Part shown: positions 8,996 to 16,922 of the stretch, piece by piece
Position numbering within the stretch: position 1 is the first letter of the stretch
How the letters are laid out: every line of letters starts with the position of its first letter
Origin: Pseudomonas paralactis
GTDB lineage: Bacteria; Pseudomonadota; Gammaproteobacteria; Pseudomonadales; Pseudomonadaceae
Assembly (NCBI RefSeq): GCF_001439735.1
Contig: NZ_JYLN01000006.1
Location: 1 to 64,000, forward strand
DNA: 64,000 bases
Direction: 5' to 3'
Position numbers and translations under genes: made by a program
Notes under the pieces: generated by a model
What the model was told of the DNA's origin: nothing
The model's database searches: none
What the model saw: only the letters and a program-made list of their open reading frames with translations

Positions 8996-9175
8996 ATGTC
9001 TGAACACAAGCAGCCACCGCCGGGTACACCGGATCCTAACCGCACACCGGGTGAAGAGGAGCGCGACAACGATGCACTGCGTCCCAACGATCCCAAAGAG
9101 CGTGGCCCCGACAACGATGTCGAGCGCGCCGAAGAAGACCTGGAAAACCTCCACGACAAAGCGCGCCCGCTTTAG
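8996..9175 (+). CDS. Small acidic disordered protein, 59 aa
   Basis: The start MSEHKQPPPG at 8996 has GAGG about 9 bases upstream; an ATG 15 bases earlier has no better site. The protein is almost entirely charged or polar (many D, E, N, P, R), contains no hydrophobic core and is predicted to be disordered. It is followed 12 bases later by a second small gene of similar character with its own ribosome site, so the two form an apparent two-gene unit. Function is unknown. Confidence 0.65.
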   Translation: MSEHKQPPPGTPDPNRTPGEEERDNDALRPNDPKERGPDNDVERAEEDLENLHDKARPL

Positions 9176-9187
9176 CAGGAGCATCTG

Positions 9188-9382
9188 ATGAACAAACGTA
9201 CCGATGGTCCCCACTCCAACGAGCACGCCAGTGGCAAGGATGAGCTGGGTTTTGATCCGGACTCGCCCGATGTGGCCGACCCGCAGGTTGACCCGGTAGG
9301 CCCTGCTATTGCGCCGCTGGATGAGAAAAATTCATCTGAGAAAAAGCCGCCGTACGATCCGTTGGGCGACTTGAAGAAGTGA
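9188..9382 (+). CDS. Small acidic disordered protein, 64 aa (DUF6021-like)
   Basis: A clear GCAGGAG site stands 7 bases before the ATG. The 64-residue product is polar and proline/aspartate-rich (FDPDSPDVADPQVDPVGPA) with a basic C-terminal end. I associate this motif with the small Pseudomonas DUF6021 family, but from memory only. There is no signal peptide or membrane segment. It forms a pair with the preceding 59-residue gene and is followed by a terminator-like hairpin at 9421-9447. Confidence 0.7.
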   Translation: MNKRTDGPHSNEHASGKDELGFDPDSPDVADPQVDPVGPAIAPLDEKNSSEKKPPYDPLGDLKK

Positions 9383-9420
9383 ACTATAGCCAGGGGTTTT
9401 TTAGATTCTAACCGCACCAG

Positions 9421-9447
9421 TGCCCCCTCTTTGAGGGGGTATTTGTC
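9421..9447 (+). terminator. Probable terminator after the small-protein pair
   Basis: The hairpin CCCCCTC-TTT-GAGGGGG is followed by TATTT. The T tract is short, so efficiency is uncertain. It separates the rightward small-protein pair from the converging arsH gene. Confidence 0.5.
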
Positions 9448-9473
9448 GCGATGGTGAACGCATCGTGGGACCC

Positions 9474-10187
9474 TTAGATGGAGCGCTGATTCACTCGTTT
9501 CGACAGTTCTTCAGCCGACTCTTTGCGCTCCGAGTAACGGTCTACCAGGTAGTCCTGACGGTCACGCAATAGCAGCGTGAACTTCATCAGTTCTTCCATC
9601 ACGTCGACCAGCCGATCATAGTAAGGCGAAGGCTTCATGCGTCCATCTTCGCCAAACTCGGTGAACGCCTTGGGAACTGAAGATTGATTGGGGATAGTCA
9701 CCATGCGCATCCAGCGCCCCAGAACGCGCAATTGATTCACCACGTTGAAAGACTGAGAGCCGCCGCAAACCTGCATGACCGCCAGGGTTTTACCCTGGGT
9801 TGGACGTACGGCGCCCATTGCCAAAGGCACCCAGTCGATCTGAGCTTTAAATACGGCGCTCATTGATCCATGCCTCTCCGGAGAACACCACACCTGGCCT
9901 TCCGACCACTGCATTAGCTCGCGAAGTTCAGCGACTTTCGGATGGGTATCTGGAGCATCATCCGGCAGCGGTAATCCTGATGGATTGAAGATCCGCGTTT
10001 GTGCGCCGAAGTGCTCCAGTAACCGCGCGGCTTCCTGGGTAACCAACCGGCTGAACGAACGCTCGCGGGTCGACCCGTAGATCAGAAGGATGCGCGGTTT
10101 ATGCGTGGACGGCTCACGAGGACTGAGCCGTTCCATGCTTGGGACGTCGATGAGATCTGCTTCGATGTTTGGAAAAAGGTCTTTCAT
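9474..10187 (-). CDS. arsH: Arsenical resistance protein ArsH, NADPH-dependent FMN reductase
   Basis: The protein is 237 aa, the usual ArsH length. It shows the flavodoxin-like phosphate loop YGSTRERSFSR (about 37-47) and the SPERHGSMSAVFKAQIDW segment characteristic of ArsH. ArsH enzymes oxidise trivalent organoarsenicals to less toxic pentavalent forms, using FMN and NADPH in the cytoplasm. It is the last gene of an arsR-arsC-arsH operon, 28 bases after arsC, and so is expected to be under ArsR control. Confidence 0.93.
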   Translation of the reverse strand: MKDLFPNIEADLIDVPSMERLSPREPSTHKPRILLIYGSTRERSFSRLVTQEAARLLEHFGAQTRIFNPSGLPLPDDAPDTHPKVAELRELMQWSEGQVWCSPERHGSMSAVFKAQIDWVPLAMGAVRPTQGKTLAVMQVCGGSQSFNVVNQLRVLGRWMRMVTIPNQSSVPKAFTEFGEDGRMKPSPYYDRLVDVMEELMKFTLLLRDRQDYLVDRYSERKESAEELSKRVNQRSI

Positions 10188-10215
10188 AGTGACTCCGGGC
10201 CCTGTGACGCTTGGC

Positions 10216-10686
10216 TTACAACGTGCCGATGCGGGTTAGCTCAGCTTTGAGGTCTTCTTCGTTCAATGTAGCGACAGGCAACGAAATGAACGCGTTGACC
10301 CGCTCCTGAATTTTGCTCAGGGTTTGCTGGAATGCCGCGTCGATCTGCGCCTGCGATCCCGTGGCTTCGGATGGATCAGCCAGCCCCCAGTGAGCTTTGA
10401 GCGCCGCGCCCAAGAAAATCGGACAGGCTTCGCCGGCAGCACGATCACAGACGGTGATGACGATGTCTGGAGGCGACCCTTCAAAGGCATCGGACGCTTT
10501 ACTGCTAAGACCTTCAGTAGGGATACCAGCCGCTTTGAGCGTTTGAATCGCCTGGGTGTTTACCCGGCCACTGGGGAAGCTTCCGGAACTGACTGCTTGC
10601 ATTCCTTCAGGAGCAAGGTGATTGAACACCGCTTCGGACAAAATGCTCCGGCAGCTGTTGTGGGTGCACATGAAGAGGACTTTCAT
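10216..10686 (-). CDS. arsC: Arsenate reductase, low-molecular-weight phosphatase fold
   Basis: The 156-residue protein has the phosphate-binding loop MCTHNSCRS with nucleophilic Cys7, plus Cys80 and Cys88 in VCDRAAGEACP, which match the relay cysteines of thioredoxin-coupled arsenate reductases. It reduces arsenate to arsenite in the cytoplasm. It follows arsR after 87 bases and precedes arsH. An arsenite pump gene, normally found at this point, is absent. Confidence 0.93.
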   Translation of the reverse strand: MKVLFMCTHNSCRSILSEAVFNHLAPEGMQAVSSGSFPSGRVNTQAIQTLKAAGIPTEGLSSKASDAFEGSPPDIVITVCDRAAGEACPIFLGAALKAHWGLADPSEATGSQAQIDAAFQQTLSKIQERVNAFISLPVATLNEEDLKAELTRIGTL

Positions 10687-10773
10687 CGTGATCTCCTGGA
10701 ATCAAAAGCTGAGGTGCAAATCCAAGGCGCTCAGCGTGGCTGGCATGTGAGCGGCTCGTGTCCAATAGTTGGA

Positions 10774-11130
10774 TCAGCCGCAGACGGTCTGATTGACTGG
10801 GCGATCATTCATCTCACGGAGCCGCTTGGTCTCTGTCAACAGCCACTGCTGGTTGGCATCTACGACACCTTTAAGCATTTCGGTGACCCAGGCAGGAAGG
10901 TCAGGGTGGAGTCGGTAGTAAACCCATTGCCCTTGGCGGCGATCCGCCAGTAACCCAGAGGACCTCAGCAACGCGAGGTGTCGAGATATCTTTGGTTGGT
11001 TCTGCTCAAGAACGGCGGTCAGTTCGCATACACAGAGTTCGCCCTCGCGGGCGATAAGAAGCGTTATTTTGGCTCTAGTATCATCTGCCAGGCTTTTGAA
11101 CAAAACGGTGGGGGTGATTGGCTCGTTCAT
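10774..11130 (-). CDS. arsR: ArsR-family arsenite-responsive repressor
   Basis: This 118-residue winged-helix protein carries ELCVCEL (Cys33, Cys35) in the DNA-recognition region, the classical arsenite sensor motif, followed by the HTH NQPKISRHLALLRSSG. It should bind its own promoter and release it on arsenite binding, controlling arsC and arsH downstream. An imperfect AT-rich palindrome lies about 45-60 bases upstream. Confidence 0.93.
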   Translation of the reverse strand: MNEPITPTVLFKSLADDTRAKITLLIAREGELCVCELTAVLEQNQPKISRHLALLRSSGLLADRRQGQWVYYRLHPDLPAWVTEMLKGVVDANQQWLLTETKRLREMNDRPVNQTVCG

Positions 11131-11172
11131 AAAGCTTCCCGATACTCACTTTTCTGGCATGTGAAAAATCGA

Positions 11173-11192
11173 ATATATGATTATCCGTATAT
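11173..11192. promoter_or_regulatory. Candidate ArsR operator
   Basis: ATATATGATTATCCGTATAT is an imperfect AT-rich palindrome with matching ATATA outer arms, lying 43-62 bases upstream of the arsR start. ArsR operators of this size and composition occur at this place in other ars operons. The assignment is by position and resemblance only. Confidence 0.5.
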
Positions 11193-11278
11193 GCTGTAAA
11201 GCGAATGTAATGGATGTTGCGAGCCTGATTGCCTGGCACATAGCGATGGGTTAGGGCTGCTTGCCAATGCACTGGCGC

Positions 11279-11307
11279 AAAAAAAAACGCTGACGTAGCC
11301 GCCAGCG
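11279..11307 (-). terminator. Strong minus-strand terminator
   Basis: Read on the minus strand, CGCTGGCG-GCTA-CGTCAGCG (7 of 8 bp paired) is followed by nine T. It most likely ends the transcript of the small gene at 11447-11683, giving a 3' untranslated region of about 165 bases, and isolates it from arsR. Confidence 0.75.
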
Positions 11308-11417
11308 CTTGGATGATGCGATTCATAACGATGCAGCCATACATCGCCGCTTTTCGATGCTTAAAGCCTTCAAGACGAAGCCTTGTGACGGCTATCAGAA
11401 CAACTATGTACCATTAA

Positions 11418-11446
11418 GGCCCAGCTCTCATTGAGCCGGGCTTTGT
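11418..11446. terminator. Hairpin immediately after the DUF6555-like gene
   Basis: The arms GGCCCAGCTC and GAGCCGGGC pair with one mismatch. The T-rich side (TTTGTTTATTT) is on the plus strand, so as an intrinsic terminator it would act on rightward transcription, although it abuts the stop codon of a leftward gene. Direction of action is uncertain. Confidence 0.4.
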
Positions 11447-11683
11447 TTATTTGGGCGGGTTCCAGCTGACGTCGCTGATACCGTATTTTTCCGCCCAGGG
11501 CCGGGTGGTTTTTTTCACTTGCTCGTGACCAACGCGACCGATGCGGCTGACATGCGCAATGTCGGCATCAACAGCCGCCCAGTGCCAGGCTTCGGCGTTG
11601 TTCATCACCTCGGCGCGCACCACGAAAGACTTGGGTTTACCGTGTAGCTGATAGTGGATGGTGTAGATTTTTGCGGTACTCAT
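11447..11683 (-). CDS. Small conserved Pseudomonas protein (DUF6555-like), 78 aa
   Basis: The ATG at 11683 (MSTAKIYTIHYQLHGKPKSF) was chosen because AGGGAGG lies just upstream; the longer open frame has none. The 78 residues read as a compact alpha/beta domain with AEAWHWAAVDADI and a basic C-terminal region. I recall a Pseudomonas-restricted family of this length and wording (DUF6555), with no known function. There is no signal peptide or membrane segment. It diverges from the arylamine N-acetyltransferase gene. Confidence 0.75.
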   Translation of the reverse strand: MSTAKIYTIHYQLHGKPKSFVVRAEVMNNAEAWHWAAVDADIAHVSRIGRVGHEQVKKTTRPWAEKYGISDVSWNPPK

Positions 11684-11803
11684 GTTGCCTCCCTGTCTTG
11701 TTATAGATGGATAGGCCGGCGTTCTAAAAGGTTCATTCAAAATGACAACGTACGCAGAGGCGCGGCATAGTGACGCTCTTGCCCTGCGCCCGAGGATCGC
11801 GCC

Positions 11804-12637
11804 ATGCTCACACCCACGGATAGCCGCCTGTACCTGCAACGCCTGGGCTATGCCTCGCCGCCGGCGCCGACCTTGCAGACCCTGCGGGACTTGCAACTGC
11901 GCCATGTGTGCACCTTCGCCTTTGAAAGCCTGTCGACCCTGATGCAGGTGCCGGTGCCGATTGACCTGCCAAACGTCGCGCAGAAGGTGTTGCACCAGGG
12001 ACGCGGCGGCTATTGCTATGAGTTGAATCAGCTGTTCCTGGCGCTGTTGCAGACGCTGGGTTTTGACGCCCGCGGCATCACCGGTCGTGTGGTGATTGGC
12101 GGGCCACCGGATGCCCACACCGGGCGTACTCACCGTCTGAGCCTGGTGACCCTTGATGGCGTGCGCTATATCACCGATGTGGGCTTCGGTGGCATGGTCC
12201 CCAGCAGCCCGTTGCAACTGGACAACGAGGCACCCCAGGCCACGGCCCATGAGCCTTTTCGCCTGACACACCATCAGGGTAGCTACACGTTGTGGGCCCA
12301 GGTCGGTGAGGAGTGGCGCGGCTTGTATGTGTTCGACTTGCAAGTGCAGGCCGATATCGACTACGAAATCGGCAACTGGTATGTCTCAACGCATCCGGGG
12401 TCACCGTTCGTGGGGCAGTTGAAAGCGGCGCTGCTGGCTCCCGGTCAACGTCATACTTTGGCCAACGCCCGCTATGCGCTTCATTACCTGGATCGACCCA
12501 GTGAAAAGCGCACGCTTGAGAGTGCCGATGAACTGCTCGGGCTATTGCGCGACACCTTCGGCATTCAGCTGCCGGATCAGCCTCAACTGCGCGAAGCCGT
12601 CGAACGCCTTATTCGCATGGATCCTGAAGAATATTGA
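11804..12637 (+). CDS. nat: Arylamine N-acetyltransferase
   Basis: The 277-residue protein has the complete NAT catalytic triad with family spacing: Cys71 in RGGYCYELN, His110 in THRLSLV and Asp125 in ITDVGFGG. The enzyme transfers acetyl from acetyl-CoA to arylamines, hydroxylamines or hydrazines in the cytoplasm, a detoxification role. Length is normal. It is monocistronic here, flanked by a divergent small gene and an outer-membrane protein gene. Confidence 0.95.
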   Translation: MLTPTDSRLYLQRLGYASPPAPTLQTLRDLQLRHVCTFAFESLSTLMQVPVPIDLPNVAQKVLHQGRGGYCYELNQLFLALLQTLGFDARGITGRVVIGGPPDAHTGRTHRLSLVTLDGVRYITDVGFGGMVPSSPLQLDNEAPQATAHEPFRLTHHQGSYTLWAQVGEEWRGLYVFDLQVQADIDYEIGNWYVSTHPGSPFVGQLKAALLAPGQRHTLANARYALHYLDRPSEKRTLESADELLGLLRDTFGIQLPDQPQLREAVERLIRMDPEEY

Positions 12638-12762
12638 GATAGAGCCTTCGCTGAACCGTTTTTTCTCCATTTTGGTGCAAATCAGTTCGAACTTTTCGCA
12701 AACGCCAGGGTTCGAACCGATTCCTGAATACTTTGCCCACCTTAAAATGGAGATGTAAAACG

Positions 12763-13515
12763 ATGTCCAAACTATTCGGAAAATTCGTCAAGAACACCTC
12801 GCTGCTGGCCCTGGTAGCTGCGCCTGGCGTGGTGTTTGCTGCACCCTCCACCGACCCGATTTCCACGTTCGGGATCATGGGCAGCTACAACGACTTCAAA
12901 CTTGAAGGGGGCAGCGAAAGCGACAAGGACCACATGCCCGAAGCGGGCCTGTTCTATAACTTCGGCAACAAGCTCACCGCCGAATCCGGCTTCATCTACC
13001 AGGCCGGTATCGAAGCCAAGTACGGCGAGAAGAGCGATAACAAACTCAAGGAAGGCCAGGCTGACCTCGACCTCGGCTGGCGTGCCGCGCTGGATGCGCG
13101 CAACTTCGTCGACGTGATCGTGGGCGGTGGCTACACCTGGACTCGCTATGAGCCGGACACCAATGACTACGACATGAAGCTCACCAATAAGTCGCCGTTT
13201 GCCAAGGCTGCGCTGGGCTACAACCACCAGTTCGATGACATGACCCTGCGCGTTGAAGCCGGCGCCCGCCGCACCATTGATGGGCGCGCCAAACTCAAGG
13301 TTGACGGCGTTGGCAGCGACAGCGTGGACCTCAAGGACCGCACCAACCCTTATGCCGAAGTCAGCCTGCTGATGAACCAGAAGGGCGACCTGCCAGTGAT
13401 GGCGGGCCTGTACTACACCCGCACCGAGTACAAGCTCGACGACGACTCCTATGTGGCCGATAACACCAAGCTCAAGCGTGATGAGTATGGCTTCAAGGTG
13501 GGTATCGCGTTCTAA
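12763..13515 (+). CDS. Outer-membrane beta-barrel protein, 250 aa
   Basis: The start MSKLFGKFVK at 12763 gives a Sec signal peptide (basic N-region, hydrophobic SLLALVAAPGVV, cleavage probably after VFA-A at about residue 26); GGAG lies upstream. The mature part has alternating-residue strands such as VIVGGGYTWTRYEP and VMAGLYYTRTEYKL and ends in KVGIAF, a C-terminal phenylalanine typical of Bam-assembled barrels. About eight strands seem likely. It belongs to the broad outer-membrane beta-barrel group. The substrate or role cannot be told from sequence. Confidence 0.8.
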   Translation: MSKLFGKFVKNTSLLALVAAPGVVFAAPSTDPISTFGIMGSYNDFKLEGGSESDKDHMPEAGLFYNFGNKLTAESGFIYQAGIEAKYGEKSDNKLKEGQADLDLGWRAALDARNFVDVIVGGGYTWTRYEPDTNDYDMKLTNKSPFAKAALGYNHQFDDMTLRVEAGARRTIDGRAKLKVDGVGSDSVDLKDRTNPYAEVSLLMNQKGDLPVMAGLYYTRTEYKLDDDSYVADNTKLKRDEYGFKVGIAF

Positions 13516-13549
13516 GGTTATCGCCCGGGCAAACCGCAAGTTTGAACAC

Positions 13550-13580
13550 AAACGCCTCGATGTGAATCGAGGCGTTTTTA
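13550..13580 (+). terminator. Terminator of the outer-membrane protein gene
   Basis: The stem AACGCCTCGAT/ATCGAGGCGTT is followed by TTTTAT. This is a good intrinsic terminator 35 bases after the stop codon. Confidence 0.85.
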
Positions 13581-13627
13581 TATCTGTAGCCACAATATGG
13601 GCAAAGAGGGCCAGTATATTGAGGGCA

Positions 13628-13727
13628 TGTAGGAGCGAGCTTGCTCGCGAAAAACTCACAGGCGCCGCGTTTATTCAGGAAGCACGCATTATCGTCGACG
13701 TTTTTCGCGAGCAAGCTCGCTCCTACA
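13628..13727. repeat. REPIN, family A
   Basis: Inverted arms TGTAGGAGCGAGCTTGCTCG and the reverse complement enclose a spacer of about 55 bp. It is followed at 13741-13768 by a lone REP-like arm (GTGGGAGTGGGCTTGCCCGCGAAG). The whole repeat cluster lies between two terminators in a 348-bp intergenic region with no gene. Confidence 0.9.
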
Positions 13728-13814
13728 GGGAACGCATTCCAAATGTGGGAGTGGGCTTGCCCGCGAAGACGACAGTGGTTGCACTGCATCTCTAATGTCT
13801 TGCCCCTGAAACGC

Positions 13815-13842
13815 AAAACGGCGCCCAAAGGCGCCGTTCTGT
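13815..13842 (-). terminator. Terminator of the nuo operon
   Basis: On the minus strand, AACGGCGCC-TTTG-GGCGCCGTT is followed by TTGCGTTT, 22 bases after the nuoN stop. It closes the complex I operon. The plus side is also T-containing, so it may work in both directions. Confidence 0.8.
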
Positions 13843-13863
13843 TTACTGCATCAACCTAAGCGA

Positions 13864-15327
13864 TCAAACGCCCAGCACCGCGTGCTGCACCAGGGTGAGC
13901 AACGGTTGTGGGTACACGCCCAGGAAGAACGCGAGCAGGGCGATGGCCAGCAGCATCACGCCGCCTGCCTTCTGTTCCCAATGCAGCTCGGCATCCACAC
14001 GGCGCAGGTTTGGCTCGATCAGGTACAGGGTGACCATCACACGCAGGTAGTAGAACACGCCGATGGCGCTGCCCAGTACCAGGGACGCTACCAACCACCA
14101 CTCGTGGGCTTCAACACCGGTCGCGACGATGTAGAACTTGCCGATAAAGCCCGCCGTCAGCGGAATACCGGCCAGCGACAGCATCATTACGGTGAGTACG
14201 GCGGTCAGGTACGGACGGCGCCAGAACAGGCCGCGGTATTCGTACAGGGCGTCGGCATCACGGCCTTTATAAGGCGACGACATCAGCGTGATCACGCCGA
14301 ATGCGCCAAGGCTGGTGATCACGTAGGTGACCAGGTACACGCCGATGGCTTCCACGGCCAGGCCTTTGCTCGCCACCAGGGCGATCAGCAGGTAGCCGAA
14401 GTGGGCGATGGACGAATAACCCAGCAGACGCTTGAGGTTGTTCTGGGTCAGCGCCAGCAGGTTACCGAACAGGATCGACGCAATGGCGATCACGGTCAGC
14501 ACGTTGCTCAGCACGCCGGTGTTGGCGGCAGGGGAGATCTGAAACAGACGCACCATCACTGCAAACACGGCCACTTTCGACGCAGTGGCCAGGAACGCGG
14601 CCACCGGTGCGGGGGCGCCTTCGTACACGTCCGGGGTCCACAGGTGGAACGGCACCAGCGACAGCTTGAACGCCAGGCCGATCAGCATCATCGCCAGGCC
14701 CAACTGGGCAATCGGCGCAGGGCTGTTGGTGGCGGCCAGGGCCTGACCGATACCGGTGAAGCTCAGGCTGCCGGCTTCGGCGTAGAGCAGGGCCATACCG
14801 AACAACAGGAACGCGGAACCGGCGGCCGACAGCACCATGTACTTGATGCCGGCTTCCAGGGAACGCTTGTTGAAGAAGGCATAGGCCACCAGGCCGTAGG
14901 TCGGGATCGACAGCAGTTCCAGGCCGATGAACAAGCCCGCCAGGTGCTGCGCGCTGACCAGCACGATTCCGCCGGCCGCAGCCAGCAGGATCAGCAGGTA
15001 CAGCTCTTCGCGGTTGCCCGGGTAGCCGGTGCCGCCTTCGCCGAGGTAAGCGTGGGCGAGGGTGACGCAGGCCAGGGTCGCCACCAGGATCAGGGCGATG
15101 TACAGCAGCGCGAAGTCATCGACCATCATCAATGGCGTGACCGCCAGTGGTGCGACCTTGAGGGCCGGGATGATCGACAGCAGGGCCAGGTTCAACCCGG
15201 CGCAGGACAGCAGGAACGTTTGCGAGTGATTGCGGCGCCAGGCGATTGCCAGCATCACCACCACGATGGTGAGGCTGGTAATCAGCAGCGGCGCAAGCGC
15301 GATAAAGTGTTGGATCGTGAATTCCAT
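13864..15327 (-). CDS. nuoN: NADH-quinone oxidoreductase subunit N
   Basis: The 487-residue polytopic membrane protein starts MEFTIQHFIALAPLLI; the longer frame adds an unlikely 21-residue leader. About 14 transmembrane helices of the antiporter-like (Mrp) family are visible, with the lysine-containing stretch KLSLVPFHLWTPDVYEGAP in the proton path. It is one of three proton-pumping subunits of respiratory complex I in the inner membrane. It is the last gene of the nuo operon, 7 bases after nuoM. Confidence 0.97.
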   Translation of the reverse strand: MEFTIQHFIALAPLLITSLTIVVVMLAIAWRRNHSQTFLLSCAGLNLALLSIIPALKVAPLAVTPLMMVDDFALLYIALILVATLACVTLAHAYLGEGGTGYPGNREELYLLILLAAAGGIVLVSAQHLAGLFIGLELLSIPTYGLVAYAFFNKRSLEAGIKYMVLSAAGSAFLLFGMALLYAEAGSLSFTGIGQALAATNSPAPIAQLGLAMMLIGLAFKLSLVPFHLWTPDVYEGAPAPVAAFLATASKVAVFAVMVRLFQISPAANTGVLSNVLTVIAIASILFGNLLALTQNNLKRLLGYSSIAHFGYLLIALVASKGLAVEAIGVYLVTYVITSLGAFGVITLMSSPYKGRDADALYEYRGLFWRRPYLTAVLTVMMLSLAGIPLTAGFIGKFYIVATGVEAHEWWLVASLVLGSAIGVFYYLRVMVTLYLIEPNLRRVDAELHWEQKAGGVMLLAIALLAFFLGVYPQPLLTLVQHAVLGV

Positions 15328-15334
15328 AGCGCTC

Positions 15335-16867
15335 TTACCGGGCCGAAGCGAGTTGAGAGAAGGCGGTGCCGAACCACTGCTGCACGCCATGCATCGTTGC
15401 GGCAGAAGTGTCCAGGAACGGTTGCGGGTACACGCCGATGAAGATCAGCAACACCGCAAGGCCGAGCACCATGATCAGTTCGCGCGCATCCATCCCTTGC
15501 AGGACGGTGTCGGACTTGGCCGGGCCGAAATAGGCGCGGTGGATCATGATCAGCGAGTAGACCGAACCGAACACCAGGCCGGAGGTAGCAATGGCACTGA
15601 TCCACGGCGTCTGCACAAAGGCACCCATCAGGATCAGGAACTCGCCGATGAAGTTACCGGTACCCGGCAAGCCCAGGGATGCGGCGGCGAAGAACAGACT
15701 GATCGCCGGCAGGTATGCGATGCGCGACCACACGCCACCCATTTCACGCATGTCACGGGTGTGCAGGCGCTCGTACAACTGGCCACTCAGGATAAACAGC
15801 GCAGCGGCAGAAACACCGTGGGCCAACATCTGGATCACTGCGCCTTGCAACGCCAGCTGGCTGCCGGAGTAGATACCGATCAGTACGAAACCCATGTGGG
15901 AAACGGACGAGAAGGCAATCAGACGCTTGATGTCGGTTTGCGCGAAAGCCAGGAACGCTCCGTAGAAGATCCCGATCAGACCCAGGGTCATGGCGATCGG
16001 CGCGAATTCGGCCGAAGCATTCGGGAACAGCGGCAGGGCGAAACGCAGCAGGCCGTAGGCCGCCGTCTTCAGCAGGATACCGGCCAGGTCCACGGAACCG
16101 GCAGTTGGCGCCTGGGCGTGAGCGTCAGGCAACCAGGAGTGGAACGGCACCACCGGCAGCTTCACCGCGAAAGCGATGAAGAAGCCCAGCATCAGCACGT
16201 ACTCGGTGGTCAGCGACATCTTGGTTTTCAACAGGTCGGCGTAGTTGAAGGTAATCACGCCGGTGTTGTTGAAGTTGACCAGTACCAGACCCAGGATCGC
16301 CACCAACATGATCAGGCCGGAGGCCTGGGTGAAGATGAAGAACTTGGTCGCCGCGTAGATCCGGGTTTTCTTGCCGTCCGAAGAACTGTGACCCCAGAGC
16401 GCGATGAGGAAGTACATCGGCACCAGCATCATTTCCCAGAAGAAGAAGAACATGAACAGGTCCAGCGCCAGGAACACGCCGACAACACCGCCCAGGATCC
16501 ACATCAGGTTCAGGTGGAAGAAGCCCACGTGACGCTGGATCTCTTTCCAGGAGCAGAGTACCGAGAGGATACCCAGCAGGCCGGTCAGCAGGATCATCAA
16601 CAGCGACAGGCCGTCGAGGGCCAGGTGCACGTTGATGCCGAAGCGCTGGATCCACACGTGCTTGAACTCAAGCGCGAAGGTGGGATCGACGCCCGGTGCC
16701 GGAGCGAATGAATAGTCGCCATGGGCCCACAGCCAGAGGCCGAGTGCGAGTTCCAGGGACATGGTCAGCAACGCAATCCAGCGGGGGAGGGTGGCGCCGA
16801 AGCGTTCACCCATCCAGCAGAGCAGGCCGCCGATAAAGGGGATCAGGATTAGCCAGGGCAGAATCAT
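15335..16867 (-). CDS. nuoM: NADH-quinone oxidoreductase subunit M
   Basis: The 510-residue membrane protein has about 14 helices of the Mrp-antiporter type. The conserved KLPVVPFHSWLPDAHAQAPTAGSV segment (about residue 235) and an upstream glutamate in FFFWEMMLVPMYF (about 142-145) mark the proton channel. It pumps protons in the membrane arm of complex I. The start at 16867 (MILPWLILIPFIGG) follows a GAAAGG site. It is between nuoL and nuoN in the operon. Confidence 0.97.
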   Translation of the reverse strand: MILPWLILIPFIGGLLCWMGERFGATLPRWIALLTMSLELALGLWLWAHGDYSFAPAPGVDPTFALEFKHVWIQRFGINVHLALDGLSLLMILLTGLLGILSVLCSWKEIQRHVGFFHLNLMWILGGVVGVFLALDLFMFFFFWEMMLVPMYFLIALWGHSSSDGKKTRIYAATKFFIFTQASGLIMLVAILGLVLVNFNNTGVITFNYADLLKTKMSLTTEYVLMLGFFIAFAVKLPVVPFHSWLPDAHAQAPTAGSVDLAGILLKTAAYGLLRFALPLFPNASAEFAPIAMTLGLIGIFYGAFLAFAQTDIKRLIAFSSVSHMGFVLIGIYSGSQLALQGAVIQMLAHGVSAAALFILSGQLYERLHTRDMREMGGVWSRIAYLPAISLFFAAASLGLPGTGNFIGEFLILMGAFVQTPWISAIATSGLVFGSVYSLIMIHRAYFGPAKSDTVLQGMDARELIMVLGLAVLLIFIGVYPQPFLDTSAATMHGVQQWFGTAFSQLASAR

Positions 16868-16922
16868 GACGGGCTCGTTTCCTTTCGCAAGTTTGCAAAG
16901 TACGCAATGCACTTAAACATAG

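Larger units (their letters stand above)
11131..11446. other. Intergenic region upstream of arsR, 316 bp
   Basis: The arsR promoter/operator lies at the left. Two hairpins (11279-11307 and 11418-11446) lie at the right, downstream of the leftward gene ending at 11447. No credible coding sequence is seen. Confidence 0.5.

Noticed and set aside
11081..11344. 87-codon minus-strand open frame opposite and upstream of arsR
   Set aside because: It covers the arsR operator and part of arsR in another frame, has no ribosome site and no protein-like pattern.
13882..15441. Very long plus-strand open frames antisense to nuoN, nuoM, nuoL and nuoG
   Set aside because: They are His/Gln/Arg-rich mirror frames caused by GC-rich codon bias on the opposite strand. 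The nuo proteins explain the sequence.
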